Notes: generated from the sequence alone by a model not told the origin. Counted from the stretch's first letter, positions 43,871 to 53,713 are shown. The stretch is 64,000 nt of DNA from Jiangella ureilytica (GCF_004348545.1 NZ_SMKL01000023.1:1-64000), one strand, 5' to 3'. Numbers and translations are program-made.

Positions 43871-44363
43871 GAGACAGGAGTGTCACCCGGCCGGGCATGC
43901 CGATCAAGGGGCATCTCCGGGACCGAGACAACGAGTCATTTCTACTGCCAAATGGCCCGCGAACAGGTATGATGCGGACTTCCACGCGTGCCGGGCAGTC
44001 CACCCCGGGCGGACCCGGCTCCCGCTGACGCGCCCTCTCCACGTGCGCCGATCGGCCGTTCCCGCACGACCCGTTCCTTGCGTCGTCACAGAATCCGGCC
44101 GATCGTCACACTTCCCTGCGTGACCTGGCCGATTACCGCCGTATTGACCACAGTGGTGGGCATAGGTCCCGTGGTCGCGACTCTCGCGCAGCGGCCGGGG
44201 ACACGGCTCCCGCGCAGCTCGACGGGGACGGAGCAGCGGGAGCGCGATGGTCGCCGGACCAGCGCCTTGCAGGGCAGCCGGGTCCGGCGACCATCGCGGG
44301 ACCGGCGTTCCATCACGAACTGGGCCGCGGCGAGCTTTGTCAGCCCCACCTCGCCGCGGCCCC
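43871..44363. other. Gene-free interval between double-Nudix and adnB genes
   Basis: About 490 bases with no supported gene on either strand. The only strong feature is the 18-bp inverted repeat at 44243-44298. A TATGAT hexamer at about 43968 could be a -10 element but has no matching -35. Nothing else was recognised. Confidence 0.6.
44243..44298. terminator. Strong stem-loop downstream of adnB
   Basis: An 18-bp perfect inverted repeat (44243-44260 and 44281-44298, with GATGGTCGCCGG in the left arm) has a 20-base loop. It starts about 65 bases after the adnB stop on the minus strand. There is no T-tract, so it may be a GC-rich actinobacterial terminator or an RNA-stabilising hairpin. Confidence 0.55.
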
Positions 44364-47300
44364 TCAGGTCTCCGCGTGCGGGACGGCGGTGATCAACGCC
44401 GTCAGCTCCTCCTCGTCCATGAGGTCGGCCGGGCGGACGGTGACGTTCTGGCGCACGTGGTGGAACGCCGCGCCGACGTGGTCGAGCGGCAGGCCGTAGA
44501 GCCGGGCGAACGCCATGCGGTACGCCGCCAGCTGCACGGTGCGCGCTGCCGCCTCCTCGTCGGTGGAGGGCGGCCGGCCGGTCTTCCAGTCGACGACGTC
44601 GATGCCGCCCCGCTCGGTGGTGAACACGGCGTCGACGCGGCCGCGCAGCAGCACGCCGGCGACCAGCAGCTCGAACGGCGCCTCGACCTCGACCGGCGTG
44701 CGCCCGGCCCAGTGGCTTTCGAGGAACGCCTCTTGCAGCGTCGCCAGCTCGCGGTCGGGGGCGGCGCCGTCGTCGGCGAAGCCGGGCAGCTCGTCGACGT
44801 CGACCAGGCGCGGCGCACCCCAGCGCGACTCGAGCCAGGAGTGGAACAGGGTGCCGCGGCGGGCCAGCGGCGCGGGCGGGCGTGGCACGGGCCGGCGCAG
44901 CGAGCGGGCCAGGCCCTCGGGGCTCTCGCGCAGCGCCACCAGCTGCGACACCGAGAGGTGCTCGGGCAGCGGCACGTCGATGGGCCGCAATGAGGAGTTG
45001 CGCTCGCGCTCGGCCAGCAGCCGCTCGACCTCGGCGTCCCACTCGGTGACCGGCTGCTCCATGTCGAAGAGCACGCCGTCGACGGCGCCCTGTGCGGCCC
45101 GGACCAGCGCGGCGCCGTTCTCGAGCAGCGCCCGCCGCTGCCCGAGCGGGTCGTAGGGCCAGCGCAGTTCGCGGACGTTCTGGGCGAGCGGGTTGGTGTC
45201 GTCGTCGCCGGGCGGCTGCACCCAGACGCCGACCTCGCCGGCGCCGTCCTCGCAGGCCACTTTGATCTCGTGCAGGAACATCGACAGCTCGCGCGGGCGG
45301 GTGGCGTCGTCCCAGCAGTAGCCGGAGCAGACCAGGAGCCGCCGGGCGCGGGTGACCGCGACGTAGGCCAGCCGGCGCTCTTCGAGCCGGGCCGCCGCGG
45401 CGGCGTCGCCGTAGAACCCGTCGACGGCGTCGCGCACGCCCACCTGGTCGGCGACTCCCGCGAGGTCGAGCGGCGGCAGCGAGCCGGCGTCGCCGCGCAG
45501 CGCGTACGGCAGCTCACCCGGGTCGCCGAGCCAGGCCCGCTGCCGCTCGCCGCCGGACGGGAAGATCTTGTCGACCAGGCCGGTGACGAACACCGCGTCC
45601 CACTCGAGGCCCTTGGCGCCGTGCACCGTGAGCACCTGGACGCGGTCGCCGGACACCTCGACCTCGCCGGGAGCCAGGCCGCGCTCGGCGGTCTCGGCGG
45701 CGTCGAGGTAGGCCAGGAACGCCGAGAGCGTCGGTGCGTCGCCGCGCGACTCGAACTCGGCGGCGACGTCGAGGAAGCGGTCGAGGTTGGCCCGCCCGCC
45801 GGGCCCGCGCCGGGCCGCCAGCTCGATGTCGAGGCCGAGGGTGCGCTGCACGTCGTGGACCAGCTCGGTGAGCGACTGCCCGGTACGGGTGCGGAGCTCG
45901 CGCAGCTCGGCCGAGAGCGCCCGCAGCCGGCGGCCGCCGTCGGGCGAGAACCAGTCGCCGCCCTGGGGCAGCGCGTCGAGGGCGTCGACGATGCTCAGCT
46001 CGTCGACCTCGTCGAGTGCGATGCCGTCGGCCGCGAGACCGCGGCCCGGCCGCCCGCCGCCGGTGTCGTCGCCGGGGCGGCCCAGCCGCCGGGCCCAGCG
46101 CGCCAGCGCGTCGAGGTCGCGCGGCCCGATGCGCCAGCGCGACCCGGTGAGCAGGCGGATCAGGGCGTCGCCGCGGGAGGGGTCGTTGACCACCCGCAGC
46201 GTGGCCACGACGTCGCCGACCTCGGCCGTGGCCAGCAGCCCGCCGACGCCGACGACCTCGACCGGCAGGTCGACGGCCCGCAGCGCCGACTCGAGCCGCG
46301 GGATCTGGCTGCGGTTGCGGACCAGCACCGCCGCCGTGCGGCCGTCGTCGGAGGCGTCCCAGAACGCCCGTACGCGGCGGGCGACGTCGGCGGCCTCGTC
46401 GTCGGCGGTGAGGTGCAGCGACGCGACGACGGTGGACGGCGGCAGCCCCGCGAACGCCGTGAGCTCCGGCACGTCGAGGCCCTGGGCCCGCAGCGGCTGC
46501 GACAGCCGGTTGGCCACCTGCAGGATCTCGGCGCCGTTGCGGAAGCTCGTGGTCAGCGAGTCGAGCCGGGCCAGACCGCCGCCGCCGTCGTCGTCGCCCT
46601 CGCCGCCGGACGGCCGGAACTCGCGGCGGAACGACGTGAGCGTGCCGGCGCTGGCGCCGCGCCAGCCGTAGATGGACTGACACGGGTCGCCGACGGCGGT
46701 GACCGGGTGGCCGCCGCCGAACAGCGACCGGAGCAGCACGAGCTGGGCGTGGCTGGTGTCCTGGTACTCGTCGAGCAGCACGACGCCGTAGGTGTCGCGC
46801 TCGGCCGCGCCGACCTCGGGGAAGCGGGCGGCCAGGTTGGCGGCGAGCTCGGACTGGTCGGCGAAGTCGAGGACCTCGTCGGCCTGCTTGCGGGCGCGGA
46901 ACTCTTCGACGACCGGCAGCAGCGCGACCCGGGCGTCCTGCACGGCCAGGCCCTTGGCGACGTCGGCGTAGAGGAGATCCTTGGTGCGCTGCGCCTTGGC
47001 CTTGGGCAGCGACTCGATGCGGGCGCGCAGGCCGGTGGTGAACTCGCGCACCTGCTCGGGGTCGACGAGGTGCCCGGCCAGCTCGTTGTGGAGGTCGAGC
47101 ACCTTCTGCACGACGGTGGACGGCGCGTAGCCGACGGCGTCCATGTCGCCGTCATAGGCGGACACGACCCGCTGGGAATACTGCCAGGCCACGGCCTCGG
47201 TGATGAGCCGGGCGCCGGGCTCGCGGCCCAGCCGCAGGGCGTGCTCGGCGACGATGCGCCCCGCGTAGGCGTCATAGGTGAGCACCGTCGGCTCGCCGTC

Positions 47301-47606
47301 GAGGACGCCGGGCGTGACCAGGCCGCGGGCGGCCAGCTGCGACAGCCGGCGGCGGATGCGGGCGGCCAGCTCGCGGGCGGCCTTGCGGGTGAACGTCAGG
47401 CCCAGTACGTCCTCGGGGCGCACCAGGCCGGACGCGACCAGCCAGACCACTCGGGCCGCCATGGTCTCGGTCTTGCCCGACCCGGCGCCGGCGACGACGA
47501 CGCCCGGCGCGAGCGGCGCCGCGATGGCCGCCTCCTGCTCGGGGGTCGGGTCGGGCTGGCCGAGGCGGCGGGCCAGCTCCGTGGGCGAGAGTGTCACCGT
47601 CGTCAC
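44364..47606 (-). CDS. adnB: AdnB subunit of the AdnAB helicase-nuclease
   Basis: This 1080-residue protein has a UvrD-type motor and a C-terminal RecB-family nuclease domain. Motor motifs are GAGSGKTETMA, LLDEYQDTSHAQ, GDPCQSIYGWRGA, LTVHGAKGLEWD and YVAVTRARRLL. The nuclease motif GRVDAVFTTERGGIDVVDWKTG supplies the catalytic Asp and Lys. With AdnA it forms the actinobacterial RecBCD/AddAB counterpart that resects double-strand breaks. The GTG at 47606 overlaps the adnA stop (GTGA), ensuring equal production. Length matches mycobacterial AdnB. Confidence 0.95.
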   Translation of the reverse strand: MTTVTLSPTELARRLGQPDPTPEQEAAIAAPLAPGVVVAGAGSGKTETMAARVVWLVASGLVRPEDVLGLTFTRKAARELAARIRRRLSQLAARGLVTPGVLDGEPTVLTYDAYAGRIVAEHALRLGREPGARLITEAVAWQYSQRVVSAYDGDMDAVGYAPSTVVQKVLDLHNELAGHLVDPEQVREFTTGLRARIESLPKAKAQRTKDLLYADVAKGLAVQDARVALLPVVEEFRARKQADEVLDFADQSELAANLAARFPEVGAAERDTYGVVLLDEYQDTSHAQLVLLRSLFGGGHPVTAVGDPCQSIYGWRGASAGTLTSFRREFRPSGGEGDDDGGGGLARLDSLTTSFRNGAEILQVANRLSQPLRAQGLDVPELTAFAGLPPSTVVASLHLTADDEAADVARRVRAFWDASDDGRTAAVLVRNRSQIPRLESALRAVDLPVEVVGVGGLLATAEVGDVVATLRVVNDPSRGDALIRLLTGSRWRIGPRDLDALARWARRLGRPGDDTGGGRPGRGLAADGIALDEVDELSIVDALDALPQGGDWFSPDGGRRLRALSAELRELRTRTGQSLTELVHDVQRTLGLDIELAARRGPGGRANLDRFLDVAAEFESRGDAPTLSAFLAYLDAAETAERGLAPGEVEVSGDRVQVLTVHGAKGLEWDAVFVTGLVDKIFPSGGERQRAWLGDPGELPYALRGDAGSLPPLDLAGVADQVGVRDAVDGFYGDAAAAARLEERRLAYVAVTRARRLLVCSGYCWDDATRPRELSMFLHEIKVACEDGAGEVGVWVQPPGDDDTNPLAQNVRELRWPYDPLGQRRALLENGAALVRAAQGAVDGVLFDMEQPVTEWDAEVERLLAERERNSSLRPIDVPLPEHLSVSQLVALRESPEGLARSLRRPVPRPPAPLARRGTLFHSWLESRWGAPRLVDVDELPGFADDGAAPDRELATLQEAFLESHWAGRTPVEVEAPFELLVAGVLLRGRVDAVFTTERGGIDVVDWKTGRPPSTDEEAAARTVQLAAYRMAFARLYGLPLDHVGAAFHHVRQNVTVRPADLMDEEELTALITAVPHAET

Positions 47607-50600
47607 GGCGTCACCTGCTCGCCCTCGGGCCAGACCGGGCACGACGACCGGGCCGGGCAGAAGCCGCACCAGCCGCCCTTCTCGGCCCGGAACGTCGGCT
47701 GGCGCATGCCCGTCGCCGTGCGTTCCATGAGCTCGTGCGCCCAGGTCGGCTCGCCGTCGTCGGGGAGGGCGCCCTGCAGCTGCTCCTTCGCCTGGCCCTT
47801 GGCGTCCTTGCCGAGCTGGACCAGGCTGGCGCCGCCGCTGCGCCGCTCGCCGTCGGTGGCGGCGTCGAACCCTCCGTGCACGATGGCCAGCTGGTAGGCA
47901 GCCAGCTGGGCGTGCTCGGCCACCTCGTTCGTGGTGGGCGCGGAGACGCCTGTCTTGTAGTCGACGACCACCAGCCGGCCGTCGGCGTCGGCGTCGAGGC
48001 GGTCGACCCGGCCGACCAGCCGAGCCTCGCCCACGCGCACGTCGAAGTCGAGCTCGGCGCCGACCATGGTGCGCGGGTTGTCGCGCAGCCAGCGGCCCAG
48101 CCGCTGCACCATGTCGCGCACCCGGGTGTACTCGCGCGCCGCGACCCAGCCCTCGCCGGCGTCGATGCCCGGCCACGAGTTGTCGAGCTCGGTGAGCAGC
48201 TTGTCGTCGGACCAGCTCTCGACGGCGGCCCGCTCGGCGAGGTCGTGGATGAGCGAGCCGACGCCGGCCCGGCGCAGGTCGGAGTCGGTGGCGCCGCAGG
48301 CCTTGAGCAGCCAGCGCAGCTCGCAGCGGTTGAACTCCTCGACCTTCGACGGCGACACCCGGACCGGGAGGTCGGGATGGCCGAGCGGGTCGGTGACGGA
48401 GAGCGGCCGCAGCCCGTACCACTCGTCGGGGTCGGCCTGCTGCACGCCGGCGGCGGCGAGCCGGGCCAGCTGGTGCGCCGCGCCGCGCCGCCGCTCGTCG
48501 GGCTGGGCGGGATCGCAGGCGACGCCGCGCAGCTCGGCGACGACGGCGGGGAGGTCGAGACCGCGCCCCGGGGCCTGGACCAGCCGCTCGACGGCGCCGT
48601 CGGCCGGGAGCGGGTCGATGTCGTCGAGGAACCGCGACGGCTGCGACTCCTCGTTGGACACCGCGGTGACGTAGAGGCGGCGCCGGGCCCGGGTGACGGC
48701 GACGTAGAACAGCCGCCGTTCCTCGGCCAGCCGGGCGCTGGCGCGGGTGACGGCGGAGCCGTCGCGGTAGGCGACGAGGTCGACCAGCGACTCGGTGCCG
48801 AGCAGGCTGCCGCGCTCGCGGACGTCGGGCCAGACGCCCTCTTGCACGCCCGCGACCACGACGACGTCCCACTCGAGGCCCTTGGCGGCGTGTGCGGTGA
48901 GGATGCCGACGGTGTCGTGCTGCGGTCCGCCGGGGCGGTAGGTGTCGGCGGGGAGCTGCTGGTCGCGCAGGTGCTCGGCGAACCCGGCGGGCCCGGCGCC
49001 GGGCATGCGGTCGACGAACGTGGCGACGGCGTCGAAGAGGGCGACGACGGCGTCGAGGTCGGCGTCGGCGGCCGGTGCGGCCCGGCCCCGGGAGAGGGCC
49101 GCACGGGACCAGCGGGCCTCGAGCCCGGAACGCGACCAGACCGCCCACAGGACGTCCTCGGCGGTGGCGCCGTCGGCCTCGGCGGCCTCGCGGGCGACGG
49201 CGACCAGCTCGGCGACCCGGGCCGCGGGCGCGACGGCGTGATCGTCGAGGAAGCGCAGCTCCTGAGGGCCGGCGATGGCCTCGACCAGCAGCTCGCCCGA
49301 CGCCCGGCCACCGCCGGCGGTGAGCTCGTGGGCGCGCAGCTCCTGCCGCAGCCGCCGGACGGCCAGCGCGTCGGCCCCGCCCAGCGGCCCGGTGATGAGA
49401 TCGAGCGCGGTCTCGACGTCGAGCTCGCGCAGGCCGGTGGCCAGCTCGAGCACCGTCAGCAGCGCGCGGACCGGCGGCTGGTCCACCAGCGGGACGTCCT
49501 CGGTGCGCACGCTGACCGGCACGCCGGCGCCGGCCAGGGCACGGCGCAGCACCGGGATGGCCGGCGCGCTGCGCACCAGTACCGCCATGGATCCCCACGG
49601 GACGTCGTCGAGCAGGTGCGCCGCCCGCAGCCGGCCGGCGACGAACGCGGCCTCTTGACTCGCGCTGGCCAGCAGGTGCACCGTCGCGCGGTCGTCGCCG
49701 TCGGTGAGCCCGCGGTCGCTCGAGGCGCCGTCGCCGGTCCCCGGTGGTCGTGGCGGTGCGGGCCGCAGCTCGCGGTGCCGGCTGAGCCCGCCGAGCCGCG
49801 CCGCGACCCGTCGCGACGCCGTGAGCAGCCGCGGGCCGCAGCGCCGCGACACCGTCAGCGCCATGACCTCGCCGGGCGATCCGTCGGCCGCCGGGAAGCG
49901 GTCGGCGAAGCGGCGGATCGCCTCGGGCTCGGCGCCGCGGAAGCCGTAGATGGACTGGTCGGGGTCGCCGACGACGAGCAGCTCGCGCCCACCGCCGGCC
50001 AGCAGCCGCAGCAGGTCCTCCTGTGCGGGGTCGGAGTCCTGGTACTCGTCGACGACGACGAACGCGCGCGCCTGCCGCTCGCGGGCCAGCAGGTCGGGGT
50101 CGTCGCGCAGCAGCAAGGCGGCGGCGCGGACCAGCTCGGCCTGGTCGAACGTGGGCGGGTAGCGGAACGCCGTGACGGCGCCGTACTGCTGGGCGAACCG
50201 GGCCGCGGCCTGCCAGTCGTCGCGGCCGTGGGCGCGGCCCAGCGCGGCCAGTTCGTCGGGGCCGATGCCCCGCTCGACGGCGCGCATGAGGAAGTCGCGC
50301 AGCTCAGCGGCGAACCCGCGGGTGAGCAGCGCCGGGCGCAGGTGGCCGGGCCAGTAGTCGGCGCCGACCTGCTCGACGTCGCCGCGCAGCAGCTCGCGGA
50401 TGAGGACGTCCTGCTCAGCCCCGCCCAGCAGCCGCGGCGACGGCTCGCCCTGGGTGATCGCCTCGCGCCTGAGCAGGCCGAAGGCATAGGAGTGGAACGT
50501 GCGCGCCAGCGGCTCGCGGGTGGTGCGGCCGAGACGGCGGGCGATGCGTTCTCGCAGCTCCGCCGCGGCGCGCCGGCTGAACGTGAGCACCAGTACCCGC

Positions 50601-50800
50601 TCGGGGTCGAGCCCGTCGTGCTCGACCCGGTGTGCCACCGCCTCGACCAGCGTGGTCGTCTTGCCCGTTCCGGGCCCGGCCAGCAGGAGCAGCGGCCCGC
50701 CGCGGTGCTCGACGGCGCGCAGCTGGGAGTCGTCGAGGCGGACCGGCGGGGGCGTGGGCCGGACGGTGCGCACCAGCCGGACCGCTGCGGGACGCCTCAC
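47603..50800 (-). CDS. adnA: AdnA subunit of the AdnAB helicase-nuclease
   Basis: This 1065-residue protein has motor motifs GPGTGKTTTLV, VVDEYQDSDPAQ, GDPDQSIYGFRGA, LTAHAAKGLEWD and YVAVTRARRRL, then a RecB-type nuclease domain with GRVDRLDADADGRLVVVDYKTG. A lone Cys (EFNRCELRW) plus C-x2-C-x5-C (GGWCGFCPARSSC) matches the AddB-style 4Fe-4S frame around the nuclease. The GTG at 50800 follows AGGAAGGAG; a longer upstream reading frame looks non-coding. It is the first gene of the adnAB operon and diverges from the catabolic locus. Confidence 0.95.
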   Translation of the reverse strand: MRRPAAVRLVRTVRPTPPPVRLDDSQLRAVEHRGGPLLLLAGPGTGKTTTLVEAVAHRVEHDGLDPERVLVLTFSRRAAAELRERIARRLGRTTREPLARTFHSYAFGLLRREAITQGEPSPRLLGGAEQDVLIRELLRGDVEQVGADYWPGHLRPALLTRGFAAELRDFLMRAVERGIGPDELAALGRAHGRDDWQAAARFAQQYGAVTAFRYPPTFDQAELVRAAALLLRDDPDLLARERQARAFVVVDEYQDSDPAQEDLLRLLAGGGRELLVVGDPDQSIYGFRGAEPEAIRRFADRFPAADGSPGEVMALTVSRRCGPRLLTASRRVAARLGGLSRHRELRPAPPRPPGTGDGASSDRGLTDGDDRATVHLLASASQEAAFVAGRLRAAHLLDDVPWGSMAVLVRSAPAIPVLRRALAGAGVPVSVRTEDVPLVDQPPVRALLTVLELATGLRELDVETALDLITGPLGGADALAVRRLRQELRAHELTAGGGRASGELLVEAIAGPQELRFLDDHAVAPAARVAELVAVAREAAEADGATAEDVLWAVWSRSGLEARWSRAALSRGRAAPAADADLDAVVALFDAVATFVDRMPGAGPAGFAEHLRDQQLPADTYRPGGPQHDTVGILTAHAAKGLEWDVVVVAGVQEGVWPDVRERGSLLGTESLVDLVAYRDGSAVTRASARLAEERRLFYVAVTRARRRLYVTAVSNEESQPSRFLDDIDPLPADGAVERLVQAPGRGLDLPAVVAELRGVACDPAQPDERRRGAAHQLARLAAAGVQQADPDEWYGLRPLSVTDPLGHPDLPVRVSPSKVEEFNRCELRWLLKACGATDSDLRRAGVGSLIHDLAERAAVESWSDDKLLTELDNSWPGIDAGEGWVAAREYTRVRDMVQRLGRWLRDNPRTMVGAELDFDVRVGEARLVGRVDRLDADADGRLVVVDYKTGVSAPTTNEVAEHAQLAAYQLAIVHGGFDAATDGERRSGGASLVQLGKDAKGQAKEQLQGALPDDGEPTWAHELMERTATGMRQPTFRAEKGGWCGFCPARSSCPVWPEGEQVTP

Positions 50801-50916
50801 GGAGTGCCGCTCCTTCCTGTGCTTCCGACGAGTGATCCCATCCCACCACGCGGGTCCGACAGGGTCGCTCAGCAACGCCGGGCCGGCCGGGAGCAGCCCC
50901 GGATCGCTGGACCTTG

Positions 50917-50930
50917 GCAAATCGATTGGC
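50917..50930. promoter_or_regulatory. LacI-type operator, site A
   Basis: GCAAATCGATTGGC is palindromic with one mismatch and matches the CAAATCGATTTG motif found perfectly at 59658-59671. It lies 39 bases before the ThuA-like gene, so it probably controls the whole 50969-58603 transcript. Confidence 0.7.
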
Positions 50931-50968
50931 TAGCGTGCGACCCGGGATCACTCCGAGGGAGGAACTGC

Positions 50969-51637
50969 ATGGACACCGGAACTCGTCGCGCCCTGATCGT
51001 GCGGGGCGGCTGGGAGGGGCACAGCCCGGTCGAGGCCACCGAGCGGTTCGTCCCCCATCTGAAGGAGCACGGCTTCGAGGTCGAGGTCCACGACGGGCCG
51101 GAGGCCTACTCCGACGCGGACCTGCTCGCCGCGACCGATCTCGTCGTGCAGTGCTACACACAGGGCGTGGCCACCGACGAGCAGGTCCGCGGGCTCTCGG
51201 CGGCCGTCGCCCGAGGCACCGGCCTGGCCGGCTGGCACGGCGGGATCTGCGACTCCTTCCGCGCATCGCCCGACTACCTCCACCTCGTCGGCGGCCAGTG
51301 GGCGGCGCATCCCGGCGGGTTCGTCCGTCACGACGTCGAGGTACGCCCCGAGAAGGCCGATCACGAGCTCGTCACCGGCCTGAGTCCTCGATGGTCGCTC
51401 GACACCGAGCAGTACTGGGTGCTCGCGGACGAGCTGAACGAGGTCCTCGCCACGACCACGTTCCAGCCCGATGGCGACACCCCGTGGCGCGAGGCCGTCA
51501 CCTGCCCCGCGGTCTGGACGCGGCAGTGGGGCCGGGGAAAGGTCTTCGTCTCGACCGTCGGCCACAAGCTGGACGACCTCGACCACCCCGACGTGCGGGT
51601 GCTGATCGAACGGGGTCTGCTGTGGGCGAGCCGCTGA
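50969..51637 (+). CDS. ThuA-like domain protein
   Basis: This 222-residue cytoplasmic protein has a class-I glutamine-amidotransferase-like fold of the ThuA family, lacking an obvious catalytic Cys triad. Landmarks are ALIVRGGWEGHSP, DLVVQCYTQG, GLAGWHGGICDSF and the closing VFVSTVGHKLDD. ThuA proteins accompany sugar dehydrogenases in trehalose and other glycoside breakdown through 3-keto sugars. The ATG at 50969 follows GAGGGAGGA. It is the first gene of the catabolic operon, and its end overlaps the nucleoside-hydrolase start by 16 bases. Confidence 0.88.
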   Translation: MDTGTRRALIVRGGWEGHSPVEATERFVPHLKEHGFEVEVHDGPEAYSDADLLAATDLVVQCYTQGVATDEQVRGLSAAVARGTGLAGWHGGICDSFRASPDYLHLVGGQWAAHPGGFVRHDVEVRPEKADHELVTGLSPRWSLDTEQYWVLADELNEVLATTTFQPDGDTPWREAVTCPAVWTRQWGRGKVFVSTVGHKLDDLDHPDVRVLIERGLLWASR

Positions 51638-52521
51638 CGGGTGTCACCCGTGTCCTCCTCGACACCGACCTGGCGATGGGTGCGCCGGGGTCGGACATCG
51701 ACGACGGCCTGGCGCTGGCCCTGGCGCTGGCCGATCCCGGCCTCCGGGTCGAGCTCGTCACGACCGTGGGCGGCAACAGCGACGTCGCGACGTCGACCCG
51801 GCTGACCCGGGACCTCCTCGAGGTGCTCGGGCGCGGCGACATCGAGGTGGTCGAGGGTGCGCCCGCCGGCGACGACGCGGCGGAGGAGATCGCCCGCCGG
51901 CTGCTGGCCGAGCCGGGTGAGCTCACGGTCGTCGCCATCGGGCCGCTGACCAACGTCGCGCGGGCGCTCGCGTCCGATGCGCGGGTCGCCGCCGCCGCGC
52001 GCGAGATCGTCGTGATGGGCGGCGTCTTCCTCGAGCAGACCAACGTCGCCGCGATGCCGGGTGAGTACAACTTCTGGTGCGATCCGGACGCGGCACAGGC
52101 GGTGCTCACGGCCGGGGCGGCAGTCCGCCTGGTCGGCCTCGACGTCACCCGCCAGGTGCGGCTGACCCGCGCCGATGCCCGCGCCCTCGCCGCGGGCGGT
52201 GAGTTCGGCCGGATCGCCGCCACCCACACCGAGGCGTGGATCGACTACCAGGCGCGCACCAAGCCCGGCGACGAGCTGGAGCACGACAGCTGCGCGCTGC
52301 ACGACCCGCTCGCCGTCGCCGTCGTGACCCGGCCCGACCTCGTCACCTGGCAGGACGCGCACGTCGCCGTCGAGACGGCCGGCCGAGTGGCGCGCGGCGT
52401 GGCGATCGCGGACCTGTTGAGGTGGGAGCACCCGCCGGCCCCGAACTGCCGGATCGCGACGAGGGTCGACGTGGCGGCGTTCACCGCGCTCTTCACCGAG
52501 CGCATGGCGGCGCTGCCGTGA
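51622..52521 (+). CDS. Inosine-uridine-preferring nucleoside hydrolase family protein
   Basis: This 299-residue protein has the Ca2+-binding N-terminal motif VLLDTDLAMGAPGSDIDDGLAL (the family's DxDxxxDD, here with a three-residue insertion). It also has IGPLTNVARAL, EYNFWCDPDAAQ and HDPLAVAVV with the active-site Asp/His. It should cleave the N-glycosidic bond of a ribonucleoside or similar. The GTG at 51622 overlaps the ThuA-like gene. Its presence beside sugar dehydrogenases suggests that the locus uses a nucleoside-like or N-glycosidic substrate. Confidence 0.9.
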   Translation: MGEPLTGVTRVLLDTDLAMGAPGSDIDDGLALALALADPGLRVELVTTVGGNSDVATSTRLTRDLLEVLGRGDIEVVEGAPAGDDAAEEIARRLLAEPGELTVVAIGPLTNVARALASDARVAAAAREIVVMGGVFLEQTNVAAMPGEYNFWCDPDAAQAVLTAGAAVRLVGLDVTRQVRLTRADARALAAGGEFGRIAATHTEAWIDYQARTKPGDELEHDSCALHDPLAVAVVTRPDLVTWQDAHVAVETAGRVARGVAIADLLRWEHPPAPNCRIATRVDVAAFTALFTERMAALP

Positions 52522-52572
52522 ACCGCCGGGCGCCATTGACCCGAGGGTGCCCAGGGCCTAGTTTGCGTCTAC

Positions 52573-52584
52573 CAAACCGATTTG
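52573..52584. promoter_or_regulatory. LacI-type operator, site B
   Basis: CAAACCGATTTG has the same arms and spacing as the perfect site at 59658-59671, with one changed central base. It lies 56 bases before the Gfo/Idh/MocA gene, suggesting a second promoter inside the operon. Confidence 0.65.
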
Positions 52585-52639
52585 CTCCCCCTCCGGCGGT
52601 TCCGCGCCGGCTCGTCGGCCATCGACCGAGAGGACAGAA

Positions 52640-53713
52640 GTGAGCACCCTGCGCGTCGGAGTCGTCGGCCTGGGCGAGGTCGCCCAGCTGATCCACCTGC
52701 CCATCATCGAGTCGCTGCCCGACCGCTTCGAGCTGACCGCGGTCTGCGACATCTCACCCGGTCTGCTGAAGAGCGTCGGCGACCGCTATCGGGTCAAGGA
52801 CCGCTACGGCGACTTCCGCGACCTCATGGCCCCGGGCGCACTCGACTGCGTGTTCGTGCTCAACAGCGACGAGTACCACGCGGAGTGCGTCGTGGCGGCG
52901 CTGGATGCCGGCCTGCACGTGCTGGTCGAGAAGCCCATGTGCCTCAGCCCGCGAGAGGCGAAGGAGATCATCGCCGCGAGGGACCGGTCCGGGAGGACGG
53001 TCATGGTCGCCTACATGCGCCGCTTCGCCCCGGCATTCACCGAGGCGGTGGCCCGGCTTCCCGCGCTGGGCCCGATCCGCTACGTCCGGGTCCACGACGT
53101 GATCGGCGAGAACCGCCTGATCATCGACCAGACGGCGTTCGTCGAGCGGCCCGCCGACGTCCCGCCGGACCTGATCGACCAGAAGTGGGCCCGTCGGGCA
53201 GCACTCGTCCGCGAGGCCATCGGCGACGTGCCCGAGGAGCTCGGCTGGACCTACGGCCTGCTCTGCGGGCTCGGCAGCCACGACCTGTCCGCGATGCGGG
53301 AGCTGATCGGCCGCCCGAAGAAGGTGGCGGCGGCAAAGATGTGGCGCAACGGCAGCTACGTCGTCGCGCTGCTCGACTACGGCGACTTCGTCGTCACCTA
53401 CGAGACCGGCGTCGACGAGCAGCTGCGCTTCGACGCCCACATCGAGGTGTACGGCGCGAGCGGCTCGATGAAGGTGCAGTACGACACGCCGTACGTCCGG
53501 CACTTCCCCACCGTCCTCGAGATCGAGCGCACGGCCGGCGACTCCTACGAGCGCACCGTGGTGCGCCCGCACCTGAAGGACCCCTACACCCACGAGCTGG
53601 AGTACTTCCACGAGGTCGTCACCACCGGCGGGGTGCCGAAGACCACCCCCGAGGACTACGTGGAGGACATGGAGCTGTTCATCGACATCATCCGCGCCCT
53701 CGACCGGTCCTGA
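52640..53713 (+). CDS. Gfo/Idh/MocA-family sugar dehydrogenase
   Basis: This 357-residue NAD(P)-dependent oxidoreductase has an N-terminal Rossmann motif VGVVGLGEVAQLIHLP and the family's catalytic EKP in HVLVEKPMCLSPREA. The C-terminal sheet domain contains GLLCGLGSHDLSAMRELIG and YETGVDEQLRFDAHIEVYG. It probably oxidises a hydroxyl of a sugar, glycoside or cyclitol. The start is a GTG at 52640 with AGAGGACAG upstream. Site B precedes it. With the ThuA-like and isomerase genes it resembles 3-keto-glycoside pathways; the substrate is not known. Confidence 0.9.
   Translation: MSTLRVGVVGLGEVAQLIHLPIIESLPDRFELTAVCDISPGLLKSVGDRYRVKDRYGDFRDLMAPGALDCVFVLNSDEYHAECVVAALDAGLHVLVEKPMCLSPREAKEIIAARDRSGRTVMVAYMRRFAPAFTEAVARLPALGPIRYVRVHDVIGENRLIIDQTAFVERPADVPPDLIDQKWARRAALVREAIGDVPEELGWTYGLLCGLGSHDLSAMRELIGRPKKVAAAKMWRNGSYVVALLDYGDFVVTYETGVDEQLRFDAHIEVYGASGSMKVQYDTPYVRHFPTVLEIERTAGDSYERTVVRPHLKDPYTHELEYFHEVVTTGGVPKTTPEDYVEDMELFIDIIRALDRS

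Noticed and set aside
44364-49598. A single 1744-residue protein on the minus strand
   Set aside because: The upstream part of this frame is the out-of-frame shadow of adnA. The true adnB start is the GTG at 47606, overlapping the adnA stop.
47591-51637. A 1348-codon plus-strand open frame opposite adnA
   Set aside because: Only its last ~222 codons (the ThuA-like gene) are coding. The rest mirrors adnA with no recognisable protein features.
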